Below, in pieces: positions 24,769-34,543 of a DNA stretch of 38,536 bases. The notes beneath the pieces are model-generated. The model had not been told where the DNA came from and did no database searches. It saw only the letters and a list, made by a program, of their open reading frames with translations. Origin of the DNA: an uncultured Schlesneria sp. (lineage in GTDB: Bacteria > Planctomycetota > Planctomycetia > Planctomycetales > Planctomycetaceae); contig CAILLA010000040.1 in assembly GCA_903834925.1 (NCBI GenBank), forward strand, positions 1-38,536, read 5' to 3'. Position 1 is the stretch's first letter; every line of letters begins with the position of its first letter. Position numbers and translations under genes: made by a program.

Positions 24769-26019
24769 ATGGGTGGGTTTTTCGCCGAACGTGACTCACG
24801 AAATCCGCTGTCTGTTTCAGCTGACGACCATCGCGCCGACACTCAACAATTCTGCTGCTCGACTGACGAACTCGTGACCATCGACTCCCACTTTTTTCAC
24901 GAAGTCAATAATCGCTTGCTGATCATTCAATTTGCGTGCGCCAAGTTGATCAACGGGCTTTCAAGCGATGATTTGAACCATTCTACGGTTGTTGCGATTG
25001 AGGAAGCGAGGCAACAAGCAGCGGATCTCATTCATCAATTTCGCGAAGCAAAAAAGAAGGAGTTGGCGAAAGGTTCGATGACTGATTTGAATGAAATTGT
25101 GTGTCGATTGAAACCGTTGATCACGAGGGCGGCACATGAGGACGTGATCGTCAATACTGATCTAACATCGAAACCCGCACTTGTGTTTGTCCACCAGGAA
25201 ACGGTCGAGCGAATCCTGTTGCATCTCATCCTGGGCGCAATGGCCGTAATCTCGGATTGTGGATGGCTCACCATTCACACAAGTCACACCGATGGTGTAA
25301 TGGCCACAACTTCGGATTTATCGACTCCCAGCCCTTCTCACTTTGTGCGGCTCAGTATTTCGGATACGAGTTGTGAAGCAGCGGAATCGACGGCGACTGA
25401 ATTGCCCGCCAACGAAAACGTTTTGTCCAACGCAGTAAATAACGCGGTAATGCGTCGTACGACAATCGAGAATGTGAGTAAAATTGTTCGCGAATGCGGC
25501 GGGCAGATATCATTGACTACGTCTGAAGAAGCCGGAACAAGAATCGATATCCTTCTTCCAAAAGTGCCTATAATCGAACTTCCCCTGATGCCCGCGTTCG
25601 CTCATCCGCAAAACACAAGGGGAAGTGAGACAATTCTGCTGGTCGACGACGACGCGCGCGTGCGAAAATTCATTAAGTGTGCGCTGGAGTCTCACGGATA
25701 CAACGTCCTTGAAGCACACGATGGCGATTCTGCCATCAATGTTGCTACTGAACATTCCGAGCCTTTGCATTTGCTCGTGACCGATCTTCGGCTTGCTGAA
25801 GCCTCAGGTTGTGATATCGCAGACCGACTTCGGTCGGAGTATCCAGGATTGCCTGTCGTTTTCATGAGTGGACTTGCGAGTGACGATTTAGCCTTGGACG
25901 CAAGTTCCACATTCCTCGAAAAGCCGTTCAAACCGATTGACCTCATCACGAGGGTTCGCAGACTTCTTGACGCCCGTCGAAGCGCCGCTGTTTCTGAGTT
26001 GCGGCCGAAAAATGATTGA
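24769..26019 (+). CDS. Degenerate histidine kinase-like protein with receiver domain (416 aa)
   Basis: Numbered from ATG 24769. An N-terminal dimerisation-like segment has a His in FHEVNNRLLIIQ (His44), resembling the HDFNNLL phospho-His motif of hybrid kinases. The ATPase-like domain is degraded: the N-box Asn region reads ILLHLILGAMAV, and the G1 box reads SDTSCEAAEST instead of DTGxGM. The C-terminal receiver domain is intact: acidic LLVDDDARV, phospho-Asp339 in LLVTDLRL, VVFMSG, and Lys in LEKPFKP. It therefore probably cannot make ATP-dependent phosphate but can accept it, perhaps from the complete hybrid kinase 244 bases downstream. Start is either ATG 24769 (TTAGGG upstream) or TTG 24736. 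Confidence 0.75.
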   Translation: MGGFFAERDSRNPLSVSADDHRADTQQFCCSTDELVTIDSHFFHEVNNRLLIIQFACAKLINGLSSDDLNHSTVVAIEEARQQAADLIHQFREAKKKELAKGSMTDLNEIVCRLKPLITRAAHEDVIVNTDLTSKPALVFVHQETVERILLHLILGAMAVISDCGWLTIHTSHTDGVMATTSDLSTPSPSHFVRLSISDTSCEAAESTATELPANENVLSNAVNNAVMRRTTIENVSKIVRECGGQISLTTSEEAGTRIDILLPKVPIIELPLMPAFAHPQNTRGSETILLVDDDARVRKFIKCALESHGYNVLEAHDGDSAINVATEHSEPLHLLVTDLRLAEASGCDIADRLRSEYPGLPVVFMSGLASDDLALDASSTFLEKPFKPIDLITRVRRLLDARRSAAVSELRPKND

Positions 26020-26085
26020 AGCTTGATTGTTTGCTTTCGCTCACAGTGCAAATTCTGAATTTTTTGTGACAAAACCAGAATGTCG

Positions 26086-26114
26086 TTTCCAATAACTCAA
26101 TGAGTTTTTGGAAA
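26086..26114. repeat. Near-perfect 29-bp palindrome between the two sensor genes
   Basis: TTTCCAATAACTCA (26086-26099) and TGAGTTTTTGGAAA (26101-26114) are complementary at 13 of 14 positions around one base. It lies 67 bases after one signalling gene and 150 before the next. An operator for a dimeric regulator or a transcript-ending stem-loop are both possible; no T-run follows on the plus strand. Confidence 0.5.
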
Positions 26115-26263
26115 TGTGTGTCTGAAATCATTGAATGTCGACTCCGATTTCATTCTCATTTCAGATTTGTTCTGGCAAATGATCGCCGTTTGCATTACGA
26201 CAAGCACTGAGGTCAGGAGGACCCGTCCAGACTGGTCATTCATTCCTTCACACAGGTAGGCCA

Positions 26264-29200
26264 ATGCACAATCCGAACCAAATTCGTACGATGAATAATG
26301 CGAATTTGGTGCGAAGCAACGCGCATAGCGGAGATCCCCTCCGGCACCTGCCACGACGAATCGCGACGACATATTTCGGTTTCAGTCTGCTCTGGACTCT
26401 TGTGACAGTAATTTTGATCTCGAGCGAGATGCAGGCTGGGCAACGGCTTGGTGCATACATTTTCAATCAAGCCGCATTTGTTCTGCTAACCACGGGGCTG
26501 ATTTACTGGCTATGTCGTCGCGGGTTTCGACTTGTCGACAAAGCGAACTCGCTCATCCGCGCTGTAGCCGACAGCACGACGGACGCAGTGTACGTAAAAG
26601 ACATCGATGGAAATTACTTATTCTGCAATGAGGTTTTTGCCATTTTGCTGGGAAAGGCGGTTACAGAAGTCTTTGACCGCGATGACAACGTGCTGTTTGA
26701 ACCGGAAAGCGCTCAGAAGGTGATCGCATGGGATCGCAAGATCATGGCGACCGATGTGCAACACACATACGAGATCTCGCTTTCTGTTGGTGGCAAACCG
26801 CGAACGTACACGACCACGAAATCGCCCTATCGAGACTCGGAAGGGAATGTGATCGGGGTTGTCGGTATTTCTCGAGATATCACCGAACAGAAACAGGCTG
26901 AGGCTGACTTGAGGGCGGTACAAGCTCGAATGAATTTGACGATGGAATCCGTTCCGATCGTCATTTGCTCATTCGCGATGCACCCTGATGGCCGGGCCTA
27001 TATGCCCTACGCGAGTCCACACCTTTTTAATATTTACGGCGTGAACCCAGAGGATGTTGCTGACGATTTCACGCCCGCATTTGAGCGTATGTTTATGGAG
27101 GACCGCCCCAAAGTCCTGGAAAGCGTCCGACAATCTGCTGAAGCGATGACACCTTGGCGCTATGAATATCGAGTTCAACATCCCACTCGTGGGACACTGT
27201 GGGTTGAAGGGCATTCGATTCCGTCGCGTCAACAGGACGGAACGATCATTTGGCATGGCTATATTTCCGATATCACCGCTCGCAAACAGAACGACGAAAA
27301 ACTGAACGAGCACCTGTGTGAATTGCAAATCAGCGAAAAACGCTTCCGGGAATTGGCAGATGCCATTCCCCAAATCGTCTGGGTCGCAGATGAGTCAGGT
27401 AAACTGACATACGTCAATGCCAAGACGATCGAATATACAGGAATGAATGTTGAAGATTTGCTGGGATCGGGTTGGTTCAAGTTAATTCATCCTGACGACG
27501 CGAATCAAGCGATCGCTTCGTGGGATGAAACGATTCGGACGCATCACTTCCTTTATGATGAACTGCGAATACGCCGTGCGGACGGCCAATATCGTTGGCA
27601 CGTCTCAAGCACATTTCCGATTCGCAATTCGGCCGGTCACGTTGTGGAATGGTATAGCACGGCGACAGATTTTGAGGGGCTAAAAAACGTCGAGCAGTCA
27701 CTTCGCGAACAACATCGGTTGCTGAGAATCGTGATGAGTACGGCTCGCGTGGGGTTGATCGTAATCAACGAGGATTACGAGTATGTGTTCGCGAACGAGG
27801 CGTATGCCGAACTCGTTGATCGTGAAATCAATCAAATCATTGGTCACAAAATGTCGCAGGTGATTGCTGAGGGATGGCCACAGATCAAGTCCAATCTGGA
27901 TCGTGTTCTGGCGGGAGAAGATCTCGATTACGAAGTCGTCTTACCCCCCTTCCACGGCACAAACGTGAGCCGAGTTTACCGAGCGATGTCCAAACAACGG
28001 ATGGACGAGACTGGCCGTCCAATGGCTGTCACGGTAATTACCGATATCACCGAACTGAAGGAGTCAAAACGGATCATCAGTGAGAGTGAATCGCGTTATC
28101 GCCGCCTCGTCGAGCTGCTCCCCGATGCCATTTACATCAATATCAACAATCGAATTTCTTTTTGTAATTCTGCCTGCGTTCGACTTTTTGGAGCGACAGA
28201 TCCGAGTGAGCTGATCGGCAAAAGTCCATTTGAGTTGATTCCTCTCGAAGCGCACCATCACGTTCGCAATCGAATGGCCGCAATGTTCAAGACAAAAGAG
28301 CCTGCACCCCTTCAGCGCCAGAAGATGACCCGACTCGATGGTCGCGAGATTCCCGTTTACGTCTTCGCAACCCTGATCACCGAAGGGGGCGTAGAAGGAA
28401 TCCTGACTTGCTTCAATGATCTGACCGAACGGGAGCGGGCAACGGAAGTGCTTCACTCTGTCATGGGAAGTGTCGAAGATGCAATTATTACGATCAACGA
28501 ACATGGCACGATACAGTTAGCCAATCCCGCCGCAGAACGAATATTTTGCTATCCAGCAGCAGAGCTGATCGGCTACAGTTTCACAATGCTGATGCCTCAT
28601 CCGTACAACGATGAACACAACGACTATATTGGCGATTACATTCGTACAGAAATTGCAAAGGTAATCGGAATTGGGCGGCAAGTGGAGGGAAAACGCAAGG
28701 ATGGCTCGGTTTTTCCGATAGAGTTAACCGTGACCGAATTCCAACTCGATAGTAAACGGCATTTTACTGGAGTCGTGCGTGACATCACGGAGCGGAAGCG
28801 ACTCGAACAACAATTCCACCAGTCCCAAAAAATGGAAGCGGTGGGACGACTGGCTGGTGGTGTGGCACATGATTTCAACAACCTATTGACAGTGATCAAC
28901 GGATATGCCAGCCAGATGCTGTCAGATTTACACGACAATGCCGCTGAACGCGAGTTCGTTCAAGAGATTCTGGATGCGGGAAATCGCGCCGCGAGTCTGA
29001 CCCAACAATTGTTAGCCCTCAGTCGAAAATCCATCGTTGAACAAGTACAAGTAGACATCAATGAGATCGTTGAAAAGACTTCAAAAATGCTGCGTCGATT
29101 AATTGAGGAAAACATTCAGTTAACACTCGATTGCGACCCAAACGCAGCTCAAATTCTTGCCGCTACGTGGCAAATCGAACAGGTTCTGATGAACCTTGTC

Positions 29201-29953
29201 GTTAATGCACGAGACGCCATGCCTCACGGTGGGCAACTTGTGGTGAAGACGCGAAATGTGACGATCAATATCGAAGACAGAAAGAATCACCCGGACATAA
29301 ACCCAGGCAGGTATGTTAATCTTCTGGTCTCTGACACCGGGCATGGGATGTCAAAAGAGATCCAGGAAAAGATCTTCGAACCGTTTTTCACGACAAAAGA
29401 CATTGGCGTCGGGACCGGACTGGGAATGTCAGTCGTTCATGGAATTGTCAAACAATGTGGAGGAGGCATTTCGGTTGAGAGCGAATTGAATGTCGGCAGC
29501 ACATTCAGCATCCTGTTTCCCATCGCCACAGGAGTCGCCACGAGTTCAAAGCCGACCATCACCTTGCAATCATCTGGCGGCCACGAAACGATCTTGCTCG
29601 TTGAAGATCAGGACGCAGTTCGCAGGATTGCCCGAATCGCATTGGAGACAAAAGGCTTCAAGGTTCTGGAGGCGAGCCTGGGGCCAGAGGCGATCCGACT
29701 GGCCGAAGATTTTTCTGATACGATCGATCTTCTGCTCGTCGATGTGGTGATGCCAGAAATGGGTGGGCAACAACTGGCAGAAATCATGAGACAAAAACGA
29801 CCTGGAATTCGGGTGCTTTTCATGAGCGGCTATGCAGACGACACCGCATTGTTACGCGACGTGATGAAAGCGGACGAGGTCTTAGTTCAAAAGCCATTCA
29901 CAGCCGCCGCGCTAACAAGGAAAGTACGAGCGGTCCTCGATGAAACCGCGTGA
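26264..29953 (+). CDS. Membrane hybrid histidine kinase with six PAS domains and receiver (1229 aa)
   Basis: A sensor kinase that autophosphorylates on His and passes phosphate to its own Asp. Two transmembrane helices (about residues 35-85) precede six PAS domains, roughly 95-215, 220-340, 360-480, 485-605, 610-720 and 725-850. The dimerisation domain carries His869 in [14 protein letters not shown]. The ATPase domain is complete: [30 protein letters not shown]. The C-terminal receiver has LLVEDQD, phospho-Asp1160 in [13 protein letters not shown], and QKPF. No output domain is present, so a separate partner must act; the neighbouring degenerate kinase-receiver protein is a candidate. The many PAS domains suggest redox, oxygen or ligand sensing. 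Confidence 0.93.
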   Translation: MHNPNQIRTMNNANLVRSNAHSGDPLRHLPRRIATTYFGFSLLWTLVTVILISSEMQAGQRLGAYIFNQAAFVLLTTGLIYWLCRRGFRLVDKANSLIRAVADSTTDAVYVKDIDGNYLFCNEVFAILLGKAVTEVFDRDDNVLFEPESAQKVIAWDRKIMATDVQHTYEISLSVGGKPRTYTTTKSPYRDSEGNVIGVVGISRDITEQKQAEADLRAVQARMNLTMESVPIVICSFAMHPDGRAYMPYASPHLFNIYGVNPEDVADDFTPAFERMFMEDRPKVLESVRQSAEAMTPWRYEYRVQHPTRGTLWVEGHSIPSRQQDGTIIWHGYISDITARKQNDEKLNEHLCELQISEKRFRELADAIPQIVWVADESGKLTYVNAKTIEYTGMNVEDLLGSGWFKLIHPDDANQAIASWDETIRTHHFLYDELRIRRADGQYRWHVSSTFPIRNSAGHVVEWYSTATDFEGLKNVEQSLREQHRLLRIVMSTARVGLIVINEDYEYVFANEAYAELVDREINQIIGHKMSQVIAEGWPQIKSNLDRVLAGEDLDYEVVLPPFHGTNVSRVYRAMSKQRMDETGRPMAVTVITDITELKESKRIISESESRYRRLVELLPDAIYININNRISFCNSACVRLFGATDPSELIGKSPFELIPLEAHHHVRNRMAAMFKTKEPAPLQRQKMTRLDGREIPVYVFATLITEGGVEGILTCFNDLTERERATEVLHSVMGSVEDAIITINEHGTIQLANPAAERIFCYPAAELIGYSFTMLMPHPYNDEHNDYIGDYIRTEIAKVIGIGRQVEGKRKDGSVFPIELTVTEFQLDSKRHFTGVVRDITERKRLEQQFHQSQKMEAVGRLAGGVAHDFNNLLTVINGYASQMLSDLHDNAAEREFVQEILDAGNRAASLTQQLLALSRKSIVEQVQVDINEIVEKTSKMLRRLIEENIQLTLDCDPNAAQILAATWQIEQVLMNLVVNARDAMPHGGQLVVKTRNVTINIEDRKNHPDINPGRYVNLLVSDTGHGMSKEIQEKIFEPFFTTKDIGVGTGLGMSVVHGIVKQCGGGISVESELNVGSTFSILFPIATGVATSSKPTITLQSSGGHETILLVEDQDAVRRIARIALETKGFKVLEASLGPEAIRLAEDFSDTIDLLLVDVVMPEMGGQQLAEIMRQKRPGIRVLFMSGYADDTALLRDVMKADEVLVQKPFTAAALTRKVRAVLDETA

Positions 29954-29992
29954 CGTAGCGATCGAAAACGTTGTTTGTCATCGGCGTTAACT

Positions 29993-31180
29993 TTATGCAA
30001 TCGGGATGGCACCCGGGTGTTCCCCTTGTTCATAGACAATGTGAGCCCTTCCCACGAGCAGTGGATCCAGCGGGCCTATGGCGCTGACGTCCTTTTTGTC
30101 GTACTGCAACCGATGAAGTACGTATCGCATCGCATTTAAGCGCGCTCGCTTCTTGCAGTCCGATTTGATCACCGTCCACGGGGCATCGGCCGTGTCCGTG
30201 TTGAAAAACATTGCTTCCTTGGCCTTCGTGTAATCAGCCCACTTGTCGAGAGATGACAGATCGACGGGGGATAATTTCCATTGTTTCAGAGGATGTGCCT
30301 TACGTTCCTCGAATCGTCGACGTTGTTCTTCCTGGCTCACCGAGAACCAGAATTTGATCAGATGCACGCCGCTACGGACAAGATTGCGTTCGAACTCGGG
30401 CGCTTGGCGCACGAATTCCTGATATTCGCTGTCCGAACAAAACCCCATGACCCGCTCGACACCCGCTCGGTTATACCACGAACGATCAAACATCACGATT
30501 TCTCCAGCGGTCGGCAAATGCTGCACGTAACGCTGGAAATACCATTGTCCACGTTCTACTTCGCTGGGCTTTTCCAGGGCGACGACGCGAGCACCGCGTG
30601 GATTCAGATGTTCCATGAAACGCTTGATTGTTCCTCCCTTCCCGGCGGCATCACGCCCCTCAAACAAGATAACAACCTTTTGCCTGGCCGCCTTCACCCA
30701 CGCTTGAAGTTTCAATAATTCCACCTGCAGGTGATACTTCTGTGTCTCGTAACTCTTGCGTGACAGAAGATTCTTGTAGGGATAGGCCCCATCGCGCCAG
30801 CCATCAGCGAGATCCGTGTCTGGGTTGCTGGGCTGTACCGTCGCGGTGGCGACCGAATCAATCTGGAGTACTTGACGAAGCATCGCGGCATCGTCGGGCG
30901 ATGCACCTTTGAGGATCACTCGCAACGAATTCGCCAGTGACGCAGCGTCGTGCGGTGGCGTGCTGGTGATGACATGACGAATGGCTTCGGCTTGGGCATC
31001 CTGTGCCCCGGCAACCGACTCGCTCACAACGAATCGTTCAAGAGGCAGGGCATCCAGGTCTGGCGCCGTATCACCAGCCGTCGTCGGCCGTGGCACCTGT
31101 CCGATTCGAAGTGTCGAACTTGTCGCCAATGCCTTGGCTGAGGGTATTTTCTTTTTACGGTTCGAAACGGATTTTGCCAT
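29993..31180 (-). CDS. ppk2: Polyphosphate kinase 2 family protein (395 aa)
   Basis: PPK2 enzymes transfer phosphate between polyphosphate and nucleotides. The Walker A loop is GRDAAGKGG (175-183), followed by NPRGARVVAL and the Walker B region FDRSWYNRAGVERVMGF (231-247), then the lid KAHPLKQWKLSPVDL. Residues 130-395 form one complete PPK2 domain; the first 130 residues are an extra helical N-terminus rich in Ala, Asp and Thr, with no recognised fold. This length is usual for single-domain PPK2 with an extension. Direction of reaction and preferred nucleotide cannot be told. It converges with the hybrid kinase gene (39 bases between stops). Confidence 0.92.
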   Translation of the reverse strand: MAKSVSNRKKKIPSAKALATSSTLRIGQVPRPTTAGDTAPDLDALPLERFVVSESVAGAQDAQAEAIRHVITSTPPHDAASLANSLRVILKGASPDDAAMLRQVLQIDSVATATVQPSNPDTDLADGWRDGAYPYKNLLSRKSYETQKYHLQVELLKLQAWVKAARQKVVILFEGRDAAGKGGTIKRFMEHLNPRGARVVALEKPSEVERGQWYFQRYVQHLPTAGEIVMFDRSWYNRAGVERVMGFCSDSEYQEFVRQAPEFERNLVRSGVHLIKFWFSVSQEEQRRRFEERKAHPLKQWKLSPVDLSSLDKWADYTKAKEAMFFNTDTADAPWTVIKSDCKKRARLNAMRYVLHRLQYDKKDVSAIGPLDPLLVGRAHIVYEQGEHPGAIPIA

Positions 31181-31688
31181 GACCTGATTCCCAGGAAGTG
31201 TTAGACATGGTGCGTGAACGTCTCTCTACGACTCCGCTTCGTCCGCTATTCGAAGCATAGGCTTTAGCCCGTGCCGATTCCGAAGAGGAAATTACTCTAC
31301 GATCACGCCGAGCCCGCTGTCAAATCAGACGAATCAGCAATTGCATTGCTGGAATTGCCGTCATATGTTGTCTGTAAATCCGTTGCGGCTCGACCTATTT
31401 CGTAGTCCTAACGTTGGCTTTCTTCGTACGCTGCGAAGAAAGTGTAGAAGAAAGAATCCGGGGACTTACGTCGCCCGGCTCGCCTCGACTGTTTTTTCGT
31501 GCATTTCGGGTTTTTCGTGGTTCAAATTCTTCTCGGATTGGGTTGCGAGCAAAGCCCGCTCTGGGTATTTCGAGATCAATCTTCTGGATGACTTCAGTGT
31601 TGATGAGTGGTGCCGTTGGCTTGATGACCCCGCAAATGACAGGAGCAGGCAAATATTGACAAACACGACGTGCGTTCGATCAGTTATA
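31181..31688. other. Intergenic region with dispersed repeats before the cytochrome/DUF1549 gene
   Basis: The plus frame is open from 31341 into the next gene, but the encoded peptide is repeat-derived and carries no domain. A 37-bp dispersed repeat lies at 31451-31487, and the next segment (31494-31545) reads as a tract of TTTCGTG-type repeats. I see no independent gene or tRNA. Confidence 0.55.
31451..31487 (+). repeat. Dispersed 37-bp repeat, copy 2
   Basis: Identical over 37 bases to 8368-8404, and in the same orientation. Here it falls in the spurious N-terminal extension of the cytochrome/DUF1549 ORF, giving NPGTYVARLAS in that frame. Confidence 0.85.
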
Positions 31689-34496
31689 TTGCACGGCCCG
31701 TTTCCATTTTCGCGTGTGGTATCGGTTATTTTATTGCTCATTTGGATCGCGACTTTGCCAATCATGGCGGACGATGTCGATCCAAGAGGGATTGAGTATT
31801 TCGAACGTGAAATCCGGCCACAGTTGTCGGAACATTGCTGGAAATGCCATTCCGCGACAGCAAAGACGGCGAACAAGCTTAAGGGAGGCTTGCTGCTCGA
31901 CACCCCCGGCGGAATCCGACGCGGAGGCGAAGGAGGGCCGGTCGTCGTTCCTGGCAAACCTGCTGACAGCTCGCTGATGAGTGCTCTGCGGCACGACGGT
32001 TTGCAGATGCCGCCGGACTCGAAGTTGTCAGATGCCGTGGTCTCGAAGTTTGAACATTGGATAAAACTCGGTGCTCAAATGCCCGAGTCGAGCGACGAAG
32101 TGATTGCCATGCAATCCATCGATTGGACCGAAGCACGGCGCGCCTGGGCCTTTCAATCTCCGACTGAGCACGAATTACCTACAGTCAATAATGCCGCATG
32201 GCCCGTCTCCGTCTTAGATCATTTCACGCTGGCGGCAATGGAGTCCCGCGGATTGACCCCCAACCAAAAAGCTTCGAAACGAGATCTGATCCGCCGGGCG
32301 ACATTTGACCTGATTGGACTACCTCCCACTCCACAGGAGGTTGATGAATTTTTAAAGGATGACCGGCCAGAAGCCTTCGCAGATGTTGTCGATCGATTGC
32401 TGAAATCACCTCATTATGGAGAACGATGGGCACGGTATTGGCTCGATCTCGCGCGATATGCCGACGACGAAGGAAATTCGTTTTTAAGTCCGACCCCCAA
32501 TGCCTACCTGTATCGAGACTGGGTCATTCGCGCGTTCAATCAGGATCTTCCCTACGATGAATTCTTAAGGCTGCAACTTGCTGGTGACGAATTGCCGCTC
32601 ACGTCAAATGATTATTTGCAGCAATGGGCGGGACTCGGTTTCCAAGGCTTGGGCCCTCAATTTCGAAAGGGTGCGGCGGGCGAAGCCAAAGCGAAGGCGG
32701 ATGAAATCGAAGATCGCGTCGACACTCTGTCGCGTGGCCTACTGGGGCTGACTATTTCCTGTGCACGTTGCCACGATCACAAGTTTGATCCGATCCCGAC
32801 ACGTGATTACTACTCCATGGCGGCAGCATACAACGGTGCGGTCTGGTCTGAACGAGTCCTCGCCGACACCGATTCAACGAATCAATTCCGGGCATGGGAA
32901 CAGCAGCTACAGCAGCAGCGAGGCGAACTGGAAAAATGGATTGCCGAACAAGGAAGAAACTTCGGGCGACGGGAACTCGATCGCATCGACGAATATCTCA
33001 TTGCCGCCTGGCGTATTCGATCACTGATTGGGCAAGGTCAGTTGATTGATGAAGCGGTTGCTGCGGAGAAAGGCAATTTGCTGGGTTCTCCTTTGAATCG
33101 GCTCGTTCGATCGTTTGACCCGCTGGCGAGTCGAGGTCCATTGGATGCCTGGATTCTGGTGCAGGATCAAACGGAATCAGGCGGCAAAGAACCCGACGAG
33201 TTGGGACTGGATACCCAGTCGATTAAAAACGCCGTCGTCACTGCTCTGCGTCGTCTCGAAACCAAAGCAGATACGGCAACAAATGCGAACGGTGTGTCCG
33301 AGCCTTTAACCGAGGAAGACAAAAAGTTACTGAATTGGCTGTGGCAGGATGGCTCCAGTCCCTTCTACATCAAGAATAAAGAAGTTCCGTCGCTGCTTGA
33401 TGCACAACAAAAATCGGAATATCAAACTCGACAAACGAAGATTGAACAAAAACTGAGCGAACGTCCGGAGATTCCCGCCATGCCAAGCGTCAGCGGCGGA
33501 GGCGACCCGTTGCACATCCTCGTGCGCGGAAACCCGCTTCAGCCCGGTGAACAGGCACCTCCCGGTTTTCTACGAATCCTCGGAGGACAGGCCGAAAAAG
33601 AAACGCCCAATAGATTTACTCGACGCCAACTGGCCGATGCGATTGCCAGTTCACAGAATCCCCTGACAGCCCGAGTGTTTGTGAATCGGGTCTGGCACTA
33701 CCACTTTGGTCGCGGGATCGTTGCGACGCTGGGGAATTTCGGACGGCAGGGAAGTCCTCCCACCCATCCGGAATTACTGGATATGCTGGCCGTGCGATTC
33801 GTCAAATCGGGCTGGTCGGTGAAAGCACTTCATCGTGAAATAATGCTCTCAGCGACGTATCAACTCGCCAGTTCGAACGACGTACGGAATGGAAGCGTTG
33901 ATCCAGATAACCATTACTTGTGGCGGATGAATCCGCGCCGTCTGGATATTGAAGCCTGGCGAGACGCATTGCTGTCGGTTTCCGGACGGCTTGACCCCAA
34001 AGTTGGTGGCCCGACGCTCAATCAGCGAACACCGGCGATCAAGGAACGACCTGAAGACGACTTTTTCATGTATCTGGTGGGCAACGTTCTGGACGATCCC
34101 AACAATTCACGGCGAACAATCTATAGCATCGTCAGTCGTTACTCGCCGAATCCGACGGCAGGGTTGTTTGACTTCCCGGAACCCAACGTGGTCAGCGAAA
34201 TTCGCAACGTTACAACGATTCCCCAACAACAACTTTTTGTCTTGAACAGTCCGCTGACAATTGCCATGGCGAAAGCTTTTTCTGCTCGGCTGAAGCAATC
34301 GTTCCCGGCGGAACAGGAACGATTGAATTTCGCCTGGAAACTCGCCTATGGACGATCGCCAACATCTGACGAAGAACGGTTATCGCACGAATTCTTGAAC
34401 GCGATACCAGAGAATTCGGGAGCTGATCAATTTGGACCATGGGAGCAGTTGTGCCATTCCCTGCTCTGCTCTAACGAGTTCACTTTCGTTCCATGA
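31689..34496 (+). CDS. Planctomycete cytochrome c / DUF1549 / DUF1553 secreted protein (about 935 aa)
   Basis: The protein has the classic planctomycete order: an N-terminal cytochrome-like domain with C50-W-K-C53-H54, DUF1549 (about 175-390, with a second CxxCH at C358-A-R-C361-H362) and DUF1553 (about 640-900, RVFVNRVWHYHFGRGIV). Both CxxCH motifs can bind haem covalently, so it is an exported redox protein of unknown substrate. A signal peptide is visible (VVSVILLLIWIATLPIMA). The start is uncertain: TTG 31689 or GTG 31716 just precede the signal; the ORF opening at 31341 includes a dispersed repeat and is rejected. It is followed by the DUF1501 gene, which is its usual genomic partner. 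Confidence 0.88.
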   Translation: MHGPFPFSRVVSVILLLIWIATLPIMADDVDPRGIEYFEREIRPQLSEHCWKCHSATAKTANKLKGGLLLDTPGGIRRGGEGGPVVVPGKPADSSLMSALRHDGLQMPPDSKLSDAVVSKFEHWIKLGAQMPESSDEVIAMQSIDWTEARRAWAFQSPTEHELPTVNNAAWPVSVLDHFTLAAMESRGLTPNQKASKRDLIRRATFDLIGLPPTPQEVDEFLKDDRPEAFADVVDRLLKSPHYGERWARYWLDLARYADDEGNSFLSPTPNAYLYRDWVIRAFNQDLPYDEFLRLQLAGDELPLTSNDYLQQWAGLGFQGLGPQFRKGAAGEAKAKADEIEDRVDTLSRGLLGLTISCARCHDHKFDPIPTRDYYSMAAAYNGAVWSERVLADTDSTNQFRAWEQQLQQQRGELEKWIAEQGRNFGRRELDRIDEYLIAAWRIRSLIGQGQLIDEAVAAEKGNLLGSPLNRLVRSFDPLASRGPLDAWILVQDQTESGGKEPDELGLDTQSIKNAVVTALRRLETKADTATNANGVSEPLTEEDKKLLNWLWQDGSSPFYIKNKEVPSLLDAQQKSEYQTRQTKIEQKLSERPEIPAMPSVSGGGDPLHILVRGNPLQPGEQAPPGFLRILGGQAEKETPNRFTRRQLADAIASSQNPLTARVFVNRVWHYHFGRGIVATLGNFGRQGSPPTHPELLDMLAVRFVKSGWSVKALHREIMLSATYQLASSNDVRNGSVDPDNHYLWRMNPRRLDIEAWRDALLSVSGRLDPKVGGPTLNQRTPAIKERPEDDFFMYLVGNVLDDPNNSRRTIYSIVSRYSPNPTAGLFDFPEPNVVSEIRNVTTIPQQQLFVLNSPLTIAMAKAFSARLKQSFPAEQERLNFAWKLAYGRSPTSDEERLSHEFLNAIPENSGADQFGPWEQLCHSLLCSNEFTFVP

Positions 34497-34543
34497 AAGT
34501 GCTTGGGAATCTCATGACACAAAGCACGGTAAGGGAGATTTTA

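Noticed and set aside
31341-31688. N-terminal extension of the cytochrome/DUF1549 ORF
   Set aside because: It includes the 37-bp dispersed repeat and precedes the signal peptide, which must be N-terminal in an exported protein.
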